Below are positions 1-9,071 of a stretch of 64,000 nt of DNA, one piece after another. The DNA lies in the NCBI RefSeq assembly GCF_003726095.1, contig NZ_CP026031.1:1612001-1676000 (forward strand), given 5' to 3'. The position numbers and the translations under genes were made by a program. Source of the stretch: Niallia circulans. Lineage in GTDB: Bacteria > Bacillota > Bacilli > Bacillales > Cytobacillaceae. The notes under the pieces were generated by a model, which ran no database searches, had not been told where the DNA came from, and worked only from the letters and a program-made list of their open reading frames with translations. Every line of letters starts with the position of its first letter. Position 1 is the stretch's first letter.

Positions 1-815
1 AAACTATTAGCAATACCTTCCTCACTATTCCATAATTGCAATTCCCTCATTCCAGGAGTATCAATTAATACTGCCCTATTCGGCAACAAGACCATCTCTC
101 GGTTTGTTGTCGTATGCCGACCCTTTGCATCTGTCTCTCTAATTCCTTGGACTTCCTGTTTTTTGAATCCACATAGATAATTTGTCAAAGTAGATTTCCC
201 GACACCGGATGAACCTAATAAAGCGACTGTCTTTCCAGGAGAAAGGAATGTTTTCAACGTTTCTAATCCAATATTATTCACAATACTCACTGCTATAATA
301 GGAACGCCAAAAGCTACTGATTCTACTAAAGTAACTTTTTCATTAATATCATCTGCTAAATCTGCTTTCGTTAAAACAACGACCGGACTTGCTCCACTTT
401 CCCATGTTAAAGTTAAATAGCGCTCTATTCTTCTTATATTTAAATCTTCATTCAATGAATTAACTAAGAAAATAGTATCAACATTGGCTGCTACTATTTG
501 TTCTTCGGTACTATTACCTGCTATTTTTCTAGAAAATTTGCTTACTCGAGGCAATATGTTTGTAATGGTTCCTTTTTCTTCAGGAATTCTCGGCGAAACA
601 ATTACCCAATCGCCTACTGCAGGTAATTCTTCTCTTGATTTTGCTACGTATGCTAATTTTCCGGAAACTTCACATAACAGCTCACCATATTCGGTCCATA
701 CTCGATACATTCTTTTGTGTTCTAAAGAAATTCTGCCGATTATTTGATTTTCCTTTGCAACCATCTCAAATGCTTCTTTAATATTTTCGTTCAAACCAAT
801 CTGGGTTAATTCCAT
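1..815 (-). CDS. RsgA-type ribosome small subunit GTPase (partial, C-terminus outside window)
   Basis: Circularly permuted GTPase that in its family helps mature the 30S ribosomal subunit. The visible 271 residues show an N-terminal OB-fold-like part (about 25-90), then G4 TKAD (149-152), G1 GSSGVGKS (201-208) and G3 DTPGM (252-256), which is the permuted order typical of RsgA/YjeQ. The start ATG at 815 follows TTTGGAGG. A long N-terminal extension suggests the roughly 350-residue second type of RsgA rather than the 298-residue YloQ. The C-terminal zinc-binding part lies beyond position 1. It is transcribed behind a leader with a short ORF and a terminator. It is probably a paralogue of the main rsgA, but the other copy is not in this window. 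Confidence 0.88.
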   Translation of the reverse strand, partial: MELTQIGLNENIKEAFEMVAKENQIIGRISLEHKRMYRVWTEYGELLCEVSGKLAYVAKSREELPAVGDWVIVSPRIPEEKGTITNILPRVSKFSRKIAGNSTEEQIVAANVDTIFLVNSLNEDLNIRRIERYLTLTWESGASPVVVLTKADLADDINEKVTLVESVAFGVPIIAVSIVNNIGLETLKTFLSPGKTVALLGSSGVGKSTLTNYLCGFKKQEVQGIRETDAKGRHTTTNREMVLLPNRAVLIDTPGMRELQLWNSEEGIANS

Positions 816-842
816 GTATTGACCTCCAAATATTTGTAAAAT

Positions 843-873
843 AAAAAAACATGGTGCATACAGCCCATGTTTT
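843..873 (-). terminator. intrinsic terminator (attenuator) ahead of the rsgA-type gene
   Basis: Minus-strand stem AAAACATGG (873-865) with CCATGTTTT (854-846), 10-nt loop, then a run of T to 843. It lies between the promoter and the start codon at 815, so readthrough must be allowed for expression. Confidence 0.72.
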
Positions 874-967
874 CCCTACAAACATTTAGAAGTCCCTACA
901 TAAGAATGTATCATCTATCTATTCATGACAAATCTCATCTATTGAGGTAACCGTTTGGGCTGTATGC
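856..967 (-). promoter_or_regulatory. antiterminator pairing that competes with the leader terminator
   Basis: A perfect 12-bp inverted repeat: GCATACAGCCCA at 967-956 (inside the leader ORF) pairs with TGGGCTGTATGC at 867-856, which contains the terminator loop and the top of its left arm. The two structures exclude each other or form a pseudoknot. Confidence 0.6.
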
Positions 968-1006
968 TATATGAATAATTGATTTAAAAAATGTAATTTT
1001 GCTCAT
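935..1006 (-). CDS. putative 23-residue leader peptide upstream of the RsgA paralogue
   Basis: A short ORF starts with ATG at 1006 after AAAGGGG (spacing 10) only about 25 nt downstream of the predicted transcription start, and ends with TGA at 935. Codons 14-17 (Ala-Tyr-Ser-Pro) form one arm of a 12-bp pairing with the terminator region that precedes rsgA. Position, size and overlap with the RNA structure fit a leader peptide used for attenuation. Expression is inferred only. Confidence 0.5.
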   Translation of the reverse strand: MSKITFFKSIIHIAYSPNGYLNR

Positions 1007-1037
1007 AAAACATCAGCCCCTTTCATTTATTAATTTT

Positions 1038-1066
1038 ATTATATAAATATTCAAATAAATTGTAAA
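1038..1066 (-). promoter_or_regulatory. sigma-A promoter of the rsgA-type gene
   Basis: On the minus strand TTTACA (1066-1061), a 17-base spacer and TATAAT (1043-1038). The start of transcription would be near 1031, leaving a leader of about 215 nt before the GTPase start codon. Confidence 0.75.
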
Positions 1067-1203
1067 GCCTATTTTATTAGGCACTCTCCCTAATCTTTAG
1101 CATATTCTATTTTCAAAAGACTCTTTTCTATATCTGTCAGACTGCGTTTACTTTTAAATCATAATGAAAAATAGGATAAATATGAACACGAGGAGGAAGT
1201 TCG

Positions 1204-1962
1204 ATGACGAGAGATCATTTTCACTCCATACAGGAAGCCGGAATGTATAACGTATTAAGTGATTACTATAAATATACGAATCCTGAATTACATGTATATT
1301 ATTATCATAAGCATCTTCAAAGCTTAAACCATGCTTTAAAGAAGGAAAGTAAGTCTGCTATTGTTTCGGATATCCAGAGGCAAAATGAGTATGGAAAAGT
1401 CAGATTCTTACAAGCTACTAATAACTTGCCAACTGTTGATATTTACATGAATGGTAAATGTCTGTTAAAAGAAGTATCGTTTAAAACGATGAGTAATGAA
1501 TTAACATTACCTACTGGAAAATATCAACTGGATATATATGAAACTGGGAAGCAGATTGATCCATTATCTAGTCAAATATTGAAGATAGATAGTAATGTAT
1601 ATCATACTTTTGCTTTTGCCGGCAATGAAAGAAACCTAACAATACAGTTATTTCCTGAATTTCCAATTGTACCAGCAAACGAAACAAAACTACGGATCAT
1701 TCAACTGGCAGAAAACCTGCCAACCATTGATATCGCCGTTCAAAAAGGAGATATCGTATTTCCATCTATACCTTATAAAGGTGCAAGTTCCTATTTAGGG
1801 TTGTTTCCAATGACTGTCTATTTAGAGGCAAGAAATGCAGAAACAAAGGAAGTACTAAAGAAATTTCCTGCTCTCCAATTAGAAGCCGATAAAACATATA
1901 GTGGATTTCTTATCGAAGGAACCGATGAAAAAACTTGTGAATTATTAATTTTCTCCTGTTAA
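1204..1962 (+). CDS. DUF4397 domain protein
   Basis: 252 residues, ATG after AGGAGGAAGTTCG. There is no signal peptide. After a charged helical N-terminus (about 1-65) come two similar beta-rich repeats of DUF4397 type, beginning VRFLQATNNLPTVDIYMNG and LRIIQLAENLPTIDIAVQ. In Bacilli such proteins are common but uncharacterised; related domains occur in surface and spore-associated proteins. The gene stands alone and converges on ypmS, with a shared two-sided hairpin between them. No biochemical role can be assigned. Confidence 0.75.
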   Translation: MTRDHFHSIQEAGMYNVLSDYYKYTNPELHVYYYHKHLQSLNHALKKESKSAIVSDIQRQNEYGKVRFLQATNNLPTVDIYMNGKCLLKEVSFKTMSNELTLPTGKYQLDIYETGKQIDPLSSQILKIDSNVYHTFAFAGNERNLTIQLFPEFPIVPANETKLRIIQLAENLPTIDIAVQKGDIVFPSIPYKGASSYLGLFPMTVYLEARNAETKEVLKKFPALQLEADKTYSGFLIEGTDEKTCELLIFSC

Positions 1963-1968
1963 CATAAA

Positions 1969-2039
1969 AAGGCTATTCTTAAATCTCCCACCAATAATCA
2001 TTTATCATCTTGGACAGGAGATTTTTTAGAAATAGCCTT
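1969..2039. terminator. two-sided hairpin between DUF4397 gene and ypmS
   Basis: Nested stems AAGGCTATT/AATAGCCTT (1969-1977, 2031-2039) and AAATCTCC/GGAGATTT (1981-1988, 2017-2024) between convergent genes, flanked by A and T runs. Confidence 0.65.
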
Positions 2040-2050
2040 ACAAATATTAC

Positions 2051-2623
2051 TTATTCAGTTGGCAGCAATAAATTAAATTGAATGATATTTTTCTCTAAAT
2101 CAAATGTTTTCGCCTCTACTAACATTCCGTTTTTCAAGTCCATCTTAGTTAAATGAACATATATTTCTTCTTCATTTGGCTGAATATCAACCCAATCTGG
2201 AAAATTATATTGATTTTCAATAAAATTCATTACATAAGATACGGGTAACGGCAGATGACCAATACTTATTTCTTTCTGTTTTAATAATAAATCCCCATTT
2301 TCTAATGCTATTGGTTTAAATGTTAATTTCATTTGAATATCTGTATGAAAAATTGGCATCGTTCCATATAGCTCTACTTGATCCGCTATATTTATTTCAT
2401 AATGAATCGGACCATTAAGCCCTTCTTTTTCTAGAAAATGATTAATTAACTTCGTCAAATCCTCTCGATTTGTCGTAACAGCAAATGGAACTTCTTCTCC
2501 TTGCTGCTTTATTATCGGTGTCTTCTCCACTGGTTTAAATATCATTATCGCTATATATATGATTCCCAGTACAAGAGCACCTGCTAATGTTAAAAATGCT
2601 AGTTTCCACTTATTCTTAAACAA
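2051..2623 (-). CDS. ypmS: YpmS-like membrane-anchored protein
   Basis: 190 residues with a single N-terminal transmembrane segment (about 8-30, LAFLTLAGALVLGIIYIAIM) and an extracytoplasmic beta-rich domain, as in the DUF2140 family (YpmS). The start is probably TTG at 2623 after GAGGAGAAAAGG. It lies 10 bp behind ypmR, the same pair as in Bacillus subtilis, and so is probably in one operon. Its function is unknown; it may work with the lipase-like YpmR at the outer membrane face. Confidence 0.8.
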   Translation of the reverse strand: MFKNKWKLAFLTLAGALVLGIIYIAIMIFKPVEKTPIIKQQGEEVPFAVTTNREDLTKLINHFLEKEGLNGPIHYEINIADQVELYGTMPIFHTDIQMKLTFKPIALENGDLLLKQKEISIGHLPLPVSYVMNFIENQYNFPDWVDIQPNEEEIYVHLTKMDLKNGMLVEAKTFDLEKNIIQFNLLLPTE

Positions 2624-2633
2624 CCTTTTCTCC

Positions 2634-3446
2634 TCAATTCTCCGTCTGCAAATTCTCTAGTATATCAGCTAGTGGTGCTGTTAACATCTTTTCGTAGATG
2701 GCTTCAGCAATAAGCTGATACCCCTTGTCATTAGGATGAAAATAATCTTCATACAGTAAATCTGACGTTGGATTTTCAAAAATATTCTCGATACTAACGA
2801 AATATGTATGCTTATATTTTGCTAATACCCCTTCACTGGTGCTATTCCAATCGGCCACAATTTGATTCATTTCTTTGATATCAGAAAACATCTTGATAAA
2901 TGGGTTATAGACCCCAACTAATATTACGACAGCTTTAGGATTGTATTCTCGTATACTAGCCAAAACATTATTGAGATTTTCTTCATACTCGCTTAATTGT
3001 GCCAAAAATGAATCCATTTGCAAATTGGTAATATTATTCCGGACGACTTTCATAATATCATTTCCGCCAATCGTAATAATAACACCGTCTGCTTTTTTAA
3101 TTGACTCACTAACTTCCTCTGTTTTAATTCTTTTTAATAACTGATCAGACCTGTTGCCTCTTACCCCATAATTCAAAAAATCCGCCTTATTTACTCCTTT
3201 GGTTTCTTCAAGTAAAGTTTGCAGATATGGAACATATCCCCCTTTTCCAGTGCTGTCACCAACACCTTGTGTAAGAGAATCTCCAACAGATACTATTGAT
3301 AAATCTTTTGGTAAAAAGCTGACTGGTATATCCTTTTTATTCATAACTACCATATCTTTTTCTGTATTATAGAGTGTCTGATTGGAGCAGGAAACAAGCA
3401 TTAAAAGAGAAAATAATAAAACAAGAAAGGTAAATGGTTTTTTCAT
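2634..3446 (-). CDS. ypmR: SGNH/GDSL-family lipoprotein esterase (YpmR)
   Basis: Secreted SGNH hydrolase. With the ATG at 3446 (AGGTGAAAAG ahead) the protein is 270 residues. It has a lipoprotein signal ending at LVSC (Cys20), block I GDSL (Ser56), block III GGND and block V DYFHPN with the catalytic Asp and His. An ATG six codons upstream (3464) is possible but has a poorer ribosome site. The substrate is unknown; relatives act on acyl esters. Its partner is ypmS immediately downstream. Confidence 0.85.
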   Translation of the reverse strand: MKKPFTFLVLLFSLLMLVSCSNQTLYNTEKDMVVMNKKDIPVSFLPKDLSIVSVGDSLTQGVGDSTGKGGYVPYLQTLLEETKGVNKADFLNYGVRGNRSDQLLKRIKTEEVSESIKKADGVIITIGGNDIMKVVRNNITNLQMDSFLAQLSEYEENLNNVLASIREYNPKAVVILVGVYNPFIKMFSDIKEMNQIVADWNSTSEGVLAKYKHTYFVSIENIFENPTSDLLYEDYFHPNDKGYQLIAEAIYEKMLTAPLADILENLQTEN

Positions 3447-3634
3447 CTTTTCACCTACCTTCATTTTTTATAGTATAGCATATTGAAGAGAATTCGAAAT
3501 GAATTTATGCACTTATTTTTTTCCAATAAGCTCCCAATATGCATCCTAATCACTGCGAAAAAAATTCTCCCATTAAAAACTTTTTTCTTTTATGAAACTC
3601 TATATTCCATCTATATATAAGAAGAATTACTTTT

Positions 3635-5233
3635 TTACTCACTAAGATAGAGAGGGATGAAAATTCTAAATAACGTGCCCCTACCTTTTTCACTTTGTAC
3701 TTCAATATACCCTTTCATCTGCTCAACCATCTGATAACAAACCATTAAACCCATCCCAGTACCCTTTTCTTTTAACGAATAAAACGCAGTACCTAATCGG
3801 TTTATCTCTTCTTCTGTCATTCCAATTCCAGTATCCTCTATTTCAAATACCCCATATTCCTTTGCTGGATAAAGGTTAATGGTTATCGTTCCTCCATTTT
3901 TCATTGCCTCAATTGCATTTTTTAAAATATTTATAAGTACTTGCTTTAATTCATTATTATTAGCTTCTATGTATACTTGTTGAATATTCTTTTTAAAGTG
4001 GATACCTTTACTCATCATTGCATAAGAGTGCATTAAGTCAATAACTTTGTTTGCCAAGTCTCTTCCATTAACCTTTTGTGATTGTTCCACATCAGGCTTT
4101 GCTAAAGACAAATAATCATTAATAATTGTTTCTGCGCGATTCATTTCCTCAATCATTAATTTAATATATGTTCTTTCTTCTTCACTCATATGTTCTTTTG
4201 CATAAAAAATTTGCAAAAAGCCTTTGACGACAGTCATCGGATTTCTTATTTCATGAGCAACGGATGCAGCAAGCTGACCAACTGCATTCATTTTCTCCGC
4301 TTTTTGTAATTCTTTATTAATTTTCAAAAAATCTACAATATTATCCATTTGCCTAAGTGCTTCTTCCATTGTAGTGAGTTGAAAATCCTTTGATATTGTT
4401 CCAAGCTCTTTAGCAGTATTGGTTAAACGATAAAAAAGAGACGCAAGATTATCAACAACTTCATTATAATTTTTCATCAGCCCTTGTAATTCTTTGTTAT
4501 CATTTATATCCATCTTAACATCAAAATTCCCACCACTTATTTCATTCAAACCTACCATCATTTTGTTAATAGGGTGAAGGATTTTATTTAACCATTTTCT
4601 TATATAAATAAAAAGGAAGATAAAACTAATTAAAAGGAAGAATATCGTTTGAAGTGCGAGTTCTTTCAGAAAATAAAACTGGTCATTGAGCTTCCTTTCC
4701 ATCCCGACAACGCCCATCAATTGTCCTTTTTTATCATTAATAGGAATGAAAGAGCTCATATAATGGTCTTTATTAAGTTTGTATATGTTACTGTGCTGAA
4801 TTTCATGCATGGTAATTGTTCTCTTATATGTTGGCATTATTTTATCTGCTATAGTATCAACATAATGAATTCCTATTTTTTGATTTTGTTGAGAGATGAC
4901 AGCTATATGATTTTGCTTCTCATTTTCTGCTAACACCGATATATACATGAGTTTCTTTATTTCGGAATTATTTTTATTAAAATCTGAAGAGTTGATCATA
5001 TTTTGTAGTAGCTGCTTTGAATCAGTCCTTTTCGCTTCCCGCATTTGCAAGGAAGCATTATTACTTAATAGAGTTAGGATTTCTTCCCCATCCTTTTCAA
5101 AATTTGTCTTCCACTCTTTATACTGGCAATAAAAAACGAATGTTACAAAAAGCATGAGAAGAAAAAAAGGCAGAAAAAAAGAAATAACTTGATATTTATT
5201 CACAAACGGAATAGTATAAAATTTTTTTATCAT
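3635..5233 (-). CDS. orphan membrane sensor histidine kinase
   Basis: 532 residues from the ATG at 5233 (AGGTGG ahead). TM1 about 15-37, an extracytoplasmic sensor domain of roughly 150 residues, TM2 about 195-211, HAMP-like linker, then HisKA with SVAHEIRNP (phospho-acceptor His about 327) and HATPase_c with NAIEAMKNGG, DTGIGM and GTGMGL. No response regulator is adjacent. The dimerisation sequence, especially HEIRNPMTVVKGFLQ, is of the type seen in sporulation phosphorelay kinases (KinA-E), so phosphate transfer to Spo0F is plausible but inferred. The ligand is unknown. Confidence 0.85.
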   Translation of the reverse strand: MIKKFYTIPFVNKYQVISFFLPFFLLMLFVTFVFYCQYKEWKTNFEKDGEEILTLLSNNASLQMREAKRTDSKQLLQNMINSSDFNKNNSEIKKLMYISVLAENEKQNHIAVISQQNQKIGIHYVDTIADKIMPTYKRTITMHEIQHSNIYKLNKDHYMSSFIPINDKKGQLMGVVGMERKLNDQFYFLKELALQTIFFLLISFIFLFIYIRKWLNKILHPINKMMVGLNEISGGNFDVKMDINDNKELQGLMKNYNEVVDNLASLFYRLTNTAKELGTISKDFQLTTMEEALRQMDNIVDFLKINKELQKAEKMNAVGQLAASVAHEIRNPMTVVKGFLQIFYAKEHMSEEERTYIKLMIEEMNRAETIINDYLSLAKPDVEQSQKVNGRDLANKVIDLMHSYAMMSKGIHFKKNIQQVYIEANNNELKQVLINILKNAIEAMKNGGTITINLYPAKEYGVFEIEDTGIGMTEEEINRLGTAFYSLKEKGTGMGLMVCYQMVEQMKGYIEVQSEKGRGTLFRIFIPLYLSE

Positions 5234-5673
5234 ACTGGCCACCTATTTCTTATATTCCTTAGTCTACAAGAGACATACGATATTTGAATTACTTCTTCTA
5301 ATTACAATTGAATTATATATCGTTATTTATTTATGTTCGTAATCTTAATTTATATGTTGATTCGACAATTTCGCTTAAAATCCCTTTAATTACCCCATTT
5401 TTTATTTAATTCACTAATTTTAAAAATGAAGGGTCATGATAGGTCTTTCTCCTAACGAATAAAAGAAGTCTACTTTTACCCTCAAAAAATATAAGCAGAT
5501 CAGATACAAGTAATTGGACAGAAAAAAGCCAAACAATCACAGGAAATTTCGTATGACCGCTTGGCTTTTATTCTTTTTAAATTGTTGTTAAAAAAGGTGT
5601 AATAAACACTACATTCTATTTTATGGAGCAGCAATCTGCCTTTTACTGAATCCTACAAACAATAAAAGAAGGA
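5234..5673. other. 440-bp intergenic region between degV and the histidine kinase gene
   Basis: AT-rich. It should hold the kinase promoter on the minus strand near 5240-5340, but no clear hexamers are seen. The only firm element is the hairpin at 5523-5570. Confidence 0.4.
5523..5570. terminator. hairpin downstream of degV
   Basis: AAAAGCCAA (from 5524) pairs with TTGGCTTTT (to 5569), with a roughly 30-nt loop; it can stop minus-strand transcription leaving degV (T run after it on that strand). Confidence 0.55.
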
Positions 5674-6516
5674 TTATTCCATATAATAACTAAACCCGAT
5701 TGCTCCTGGTCCGGTATGTGTGGAAATGATAGGAGTTGTATAGTCAATATCAACTCTATTAAAACCAGTAGCCTTTTCTATTGCCTCTTTTAATTTAAGC
5801 GCAACATCTAGGCTTCCTGCGTGTGTAATCCCTACCCCTTTGATTTTTTTTCCGATGCTGTCTTCCGTAAAGGCACTAGCTAAAAACTTCACTGCTTGTG
5901 AACGACTTCGTACTTTTGCCACAGGTGTATATACACCTTCCTCTAGAGTTGCAATGGGTTTTATATTTAATAAAGAGCCGAGAAAAGCTTTCCCTTTTCC
6001 AATTCTTCCGCCCTTCATTAAATTCTCTAATGTATCTACTACAACAAAAAGTTTCGTATGTTTTTTTACATGATTTAATCTTTGCAAAATTTCAGCTGCA
6101 TTATGCCCATTTTTCACCATTTCTGCTGCTTCTAATACTTGAAAAGATAAACCTTTAGAAATAAATTCCGAGTCTACAACAAAGACCGTTCCCTTTGTTA
6201 ATTGGCTGGCACTTTTAGCTGATTCTACTGTCCCACTCATTCCACCCGTCATATGAATAGATATAATATCATATCCTTCGTCTGCAAGTTCATCATATTT
6301 TTCCACAAAAGTGCCAACAGATGGCTGAGAGGTTTTAGGTAACTCATCTGCTTCTATCATCTTATCAATAAATTCCGCAGGTGATATATCTACTCGATCC
6401 AAGTATGATTTATTATCAATATAAATAGATAAAGATACTACCTCAATTTCATATTTTTCTAAAATTTCTTGCGATAAATCTACCGTTGAATCTGTTACAA
6501 TTTTGATTTTTCTCAT
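5674..6516 (-). CDS. degV: DegV family fatty-acid-binding protein
   Basis: 280 residues from ATG 6516 (AGGAAG seven bases upstream); a longer frame to 6549 has no ribosome site. DegV/FakB fold: VTDSTVDLS near the start, TSQPS near 90, HMTGGMSGT, and HTGPGAIGF near the C-terminus. FakB proteins carry a fatty acid to the kinase FakA for phosphorylation and lipid synthesis. The order ypmS-ypmR-(kinase)-degV-ilvA follows Bacillus subtilis. Which fatty acid it binds cannot be read from the sequence. Confidence 0.88.
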   Translation of the reverse strand: MRKIKIVTDSTVDLSQEILEKYEIEVVSLSIYIDNKSYLDRVDISPAEFIDKMIEADELPKTSQPSVGTFVEKYDELADEGYDIISIHMTGGMSGTVESAKSASQLTKGTVFVVDSEFISKGLSFQVLEAAEMVKNGHNAAEILQRLNHVKKHTKLFVVVDTLENLMKGGRIGKGKAFLGSLLNIKPIATLEEGVYTPVAKVRSRSQAVKFLASAFTEDSIGKKIKGVGITHAGSLDVALKLKEAIEKATGFNRVDIDYTTPIISTHTGPGAIGFSYYME

Positions 6517-6742
6517 TTCACACTTCCTATTAATCATTTCATTTTTCAATTAAGCGCTTACTTTATTATACATTTATTTTTATTATTTTCCTATGCTACT
6601 GTGTATTTTATTTTATTGAGCATATATTACCCACTATACCACAAATTAAGCATTTCGTAACCTGTGAATTGAATCACAATCCATGGCGAATTAACTGACT
6701 ACAAAGACTTTATAAACAATAATAATGATACATGATCAAAAA

Positions 6743-6769
6743 ACCATGCGCATAATAACCACGCATGGT
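6743..6769 (-). terminator. ilvA terminator
   Basis: Stem ACCATGCG/CGCATGGT with an 11-nt loop, followed on the minus strand by TTTTTT, just after the ilvA stop. Confidence 0.8.
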
Positions 6770-6784
6770 CCTATTAAATAGATA

Positions 6785-8050
6785 TTATACTAGTAAATGG
6801 AATAAGTTAGAATCTCTATTCACTTCCGTATACGGAAATCCCTTTTTATCCATTCTTTCAATTAATTCTCTGTAATCATCCCTATTTTTCAGTTCTAAAC
6901 CGACAAGTGCAGGTCCACTTTCCTTATTATTCTTTTTAACATATTCAAATCGGACAATATCGTCATCAGGTCCCAAAACATCATCTAAAAACTCTCTTAG
7001 AGCACCAGCCCTTTGCGGAAAATTAACAATAAAGTGATATAATAATCCTTCATATAATAAAGAGCGTTCTTTAATATCCTGCATGCGATCAATGTCATTA
7101 TTACCACCGCTAATGACAACCACAACATTTTTGCCTTTTATTTTTTCCTTATACAAGTCTAGAGCAGCAACTGGGAGAGCTCCAGCCGGTTCGGCGACAA
7201 TGGCATGCTCATTATATAAAGACAAAATAGAGGTACATACTTTGCCTTCAGGTACTAATACGATATCATCTACATAATCTCTGCAAATTTCAAAATTCTT
7301 TTGTCCAACACTTTTGACTGCTGCTCCATCTACGAATTTATCAATTTTGTTCAATGTTACTACTTTATTTCTAATCAAGGCTTCCTTCATCGAAGGGGCA
7401 CCAGCTGGTTCTACACCAATCATTTTCGTTGCTGGAGAAACGCTTTTCATGTATGTACTTAACCCTGCCATTAAACCACCGCCTCCGATACTTGCAAACA
7501 CAAAATCAATCGGGACGTCAATATCATTCATCATTTCTATTGCCATTGTGCCTTGTCCGGCAATAACATTTTCATCATTAAATGGATGGATAAATGCTCT
7601 TTCTTCCGCTTCTGCACAGGCAACTGCTTCTACATATGAATCATCGAACGTATCACCTGTTAAAACAATTTCTACATTTTCTTTGCCAAACATTTTAACT
7701 TGTGTAACCTTTTGCTTTGGTGTTGTTGCAGGCATGAATATTTTCCCATGCACATTTAAATAACGACAAGAGTAGGCTACACCTTGCGCATGATTTCCTG
7801 CACTTGCACAAACTACTCCATTTTTCATTTTCTCTTTTTCCAGCATCTTCATGGAATAAAAAGCACCCCTTAGTTTAAAGGAACGCACATGCTGTAAATC
7901 TTCCCTTTTTAAATAAATGTTGCAATCATATTTTTCGGATAACCGATAATTTTTTTGTAAGGGAGTATGGGCTACTATGTCTTTAATACCTTGGTATGCA
8001 ATAATAATATCCTCTAATTGCACCCATTTTTTCATTACATTTTGTTCCAT
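6785..8050 (-). CDS. ilvA: threonine ammonia-lyase (threonine dehydratase)
   Basis: PLP enzyme that deaminates threonine to 2-oxobutanoate, the first step to isoleucine. 421 residues, the usual length of the Bacillus enzyme. PLP lysine Lys59 lies in SFKLRGA; the phosphate loop is SIGGGGLMAG; the C-terminal 90 residues form an ACT-like regulatory domain (feedback by isoleucine in the family). ATG 8050 is preferred over GTG 8056 because GAGGG then has proper spacing. No T-box was recognised upstream. Confidence 0.93.
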   Translation of the reverse strand: MEQNVMKKWVQLEDIIIAYQGIKDIVAHTPLQKNYRLSEKYDCNIYLKREDLQHVRSFKLRGAFYSMKMLEKEKMKNGVVCASAGNHAQGVAYSCRYLNVHGKIFMPATTPKQKVTQVKMFGKENVEIVLTGDTFDDSYVEAVACAEAEERAFIHPFNDENVIAGQGTMAIEMMNDIDVPIDFVFASIGGGGLMAGLSTYMKSVSPATKMIGVEPAGAPSMKEALIRNKVVTLNKIDKFVDGAAVKSVGQKNFEICRDYVDDIVLVPEGKVCTSILSLYNEHAIVAEPAGALPVAALDLYKEKIKGKNVVVVISGGNNDIDRMQDIKERSLLYEGLLYHFIVNFPQRAGALREFLDDVLGPDDDIVRFEYVKKNNKESGPALVGLELKNRDDYRELIERMDKKGFPYTEVNRDSNLFHLLV

Positions 8051-8248
8051 TTCCACACCCTCATTTCTAACAATTTTAATTTGTACATTATACCATGAAT
8101 TATTCTTTTATCACTAACAAAATTTTAAATTTTCTTTTTTTTTAAACATTTTTGATTGCGTAAAATTATTGACTACGGCATATTCGGCAATTGTTTGTTT
8201 TTATGAAAGAAATCCATTACAATTAAGGGATAAGGAGTGAATAAAGTT

Positions 8249-8887
8249 ATGAATTTTTCGATTAAAGATTTCTCATTAAAAGAAGAGATTGCAAATAGTA
8301 TTACCCATGGGATTGGCTTTCTGTTAAGTATACCGGCGCTAGTGATGCTGATCATTAATGCAGTTGAAACAGATAATCCCTGGAGAATCGTCAGTTTTTC
8401 TATTTTTGGAGCAACTATGATTATCCTATATTTATGCTCCACCCTTTTGCATAGCATTACCCATGAAAAAGTGAAAGATTTTTTCGAGATCCTCGATCAT
8501 TCTTCAATCTATCTTTTAATCGCAGGTACCTATACTCCTTTTGTTTTAGTTGCTATCCGTGGCGGGTTAGGCTGGACACTATTTGGAATCGTATGGGCAT
8601 TAGCCATTATTGGTATTGTCTTTAAATGTTATTATGTAAAAAAATATATTGTTACTTCAACCATCTTGTATGTTATTATGGGCTGGCTGATTGTGATGGC
8701 AATCGTCCCGTTATATCATGCCATCGGCACCACTGGCTTTATGCTTCTCGTAGGGGGCGGCCTTTTATATACTATTGGAAGCATCTTCTACGTTATGCAA
8801 AAGATTCCCTATTTCCATGCTATTTGGCACCTATTCGTATTAGCAGGGAGTGCCTTAATGTATTTTTGTGTGTATCTTTATGTATAG
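8249..8887 (+). CDS. yplQ: hemolysin III / PAQR family membrane protein (YplQ)
   Basis: 212 residues with seven predicted membrane segments. Conserved PAQR features are SITHGIGF near the N-terminus, STLLHSITHE and ILDHSSIYLLIAGTYTPF in the middle, and the C-terminal FHAIWHLFVLAGS, giving the Ser/His/Asp metal site of this hydrolase-like family. In Bacillus the role is unclear (membrane homeostasis is suggested). ATG 8249 follows TAAGGAG with spacing 11; a GTG at 8237 is too near the ribosome site. Divergent from ilvA. Confidence 0.88.
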   Translation: MNFSIKDFSLKEEIANSITHGIGFLLSIPALVMLIINAVETDNPWRIVSFSIFGATMIILYLCSTLLHSITHEKVKDFFEILDHSSIYLLIAGTYTPFVLVAIRGGLGWTLFGIVWALAIIGIVFKCYYVKKYIVTSTILYVIMGWLIVMAIVPLYHAIGTTGFMLLVGGGLLYTIGSIFYVMQKIPYFHAIWHLFVLAGSALMYFCVYLYV

Positions 8888-8966
8888 CCGCAAGTTTTAA
8901 CAATCCTTGATGTTCCGTTATAAAAAAGATGAAGAAGTAATCAAATCTCTGTTTGTCTACAGTCTG

Positions 8967-8990
8967 ACCTATCATATCAATATGATAGGT
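8967..8990 (+). terminator. terminator of the hemolysin III gene
   Basis: Perfect ACCTATCATA/TATGATAGGT stem with TCAA loop, followed by TTTTTT on the plus strand. Confidence 0.85.
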
Positions 8991-9019
8991 TTTTTATTTT
9001 CTTCAAAAAATGCTATAGA

Positions 9020-9051
9020 AAAAATGGCAGGTCTAATCACCTGCCATTTTT
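9020..9051 (-). terminator. terminator of the PTS operon
   Basis: Perfect 13-bp stem AAAAATGGCAGGT/ACCTGCCATTTTT with 6-nt loop just after the EIID stop. Confidence 0.85.
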
Positions 9052-9071
9052 AATTTGAAGATAAAAACTGT

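Noticed and set aside
8051..8248. T-box riboswitch upstream of ilvA
   Set aside because: No AGGGTGGNACCGCG-type T-box sequence and too short a leader.
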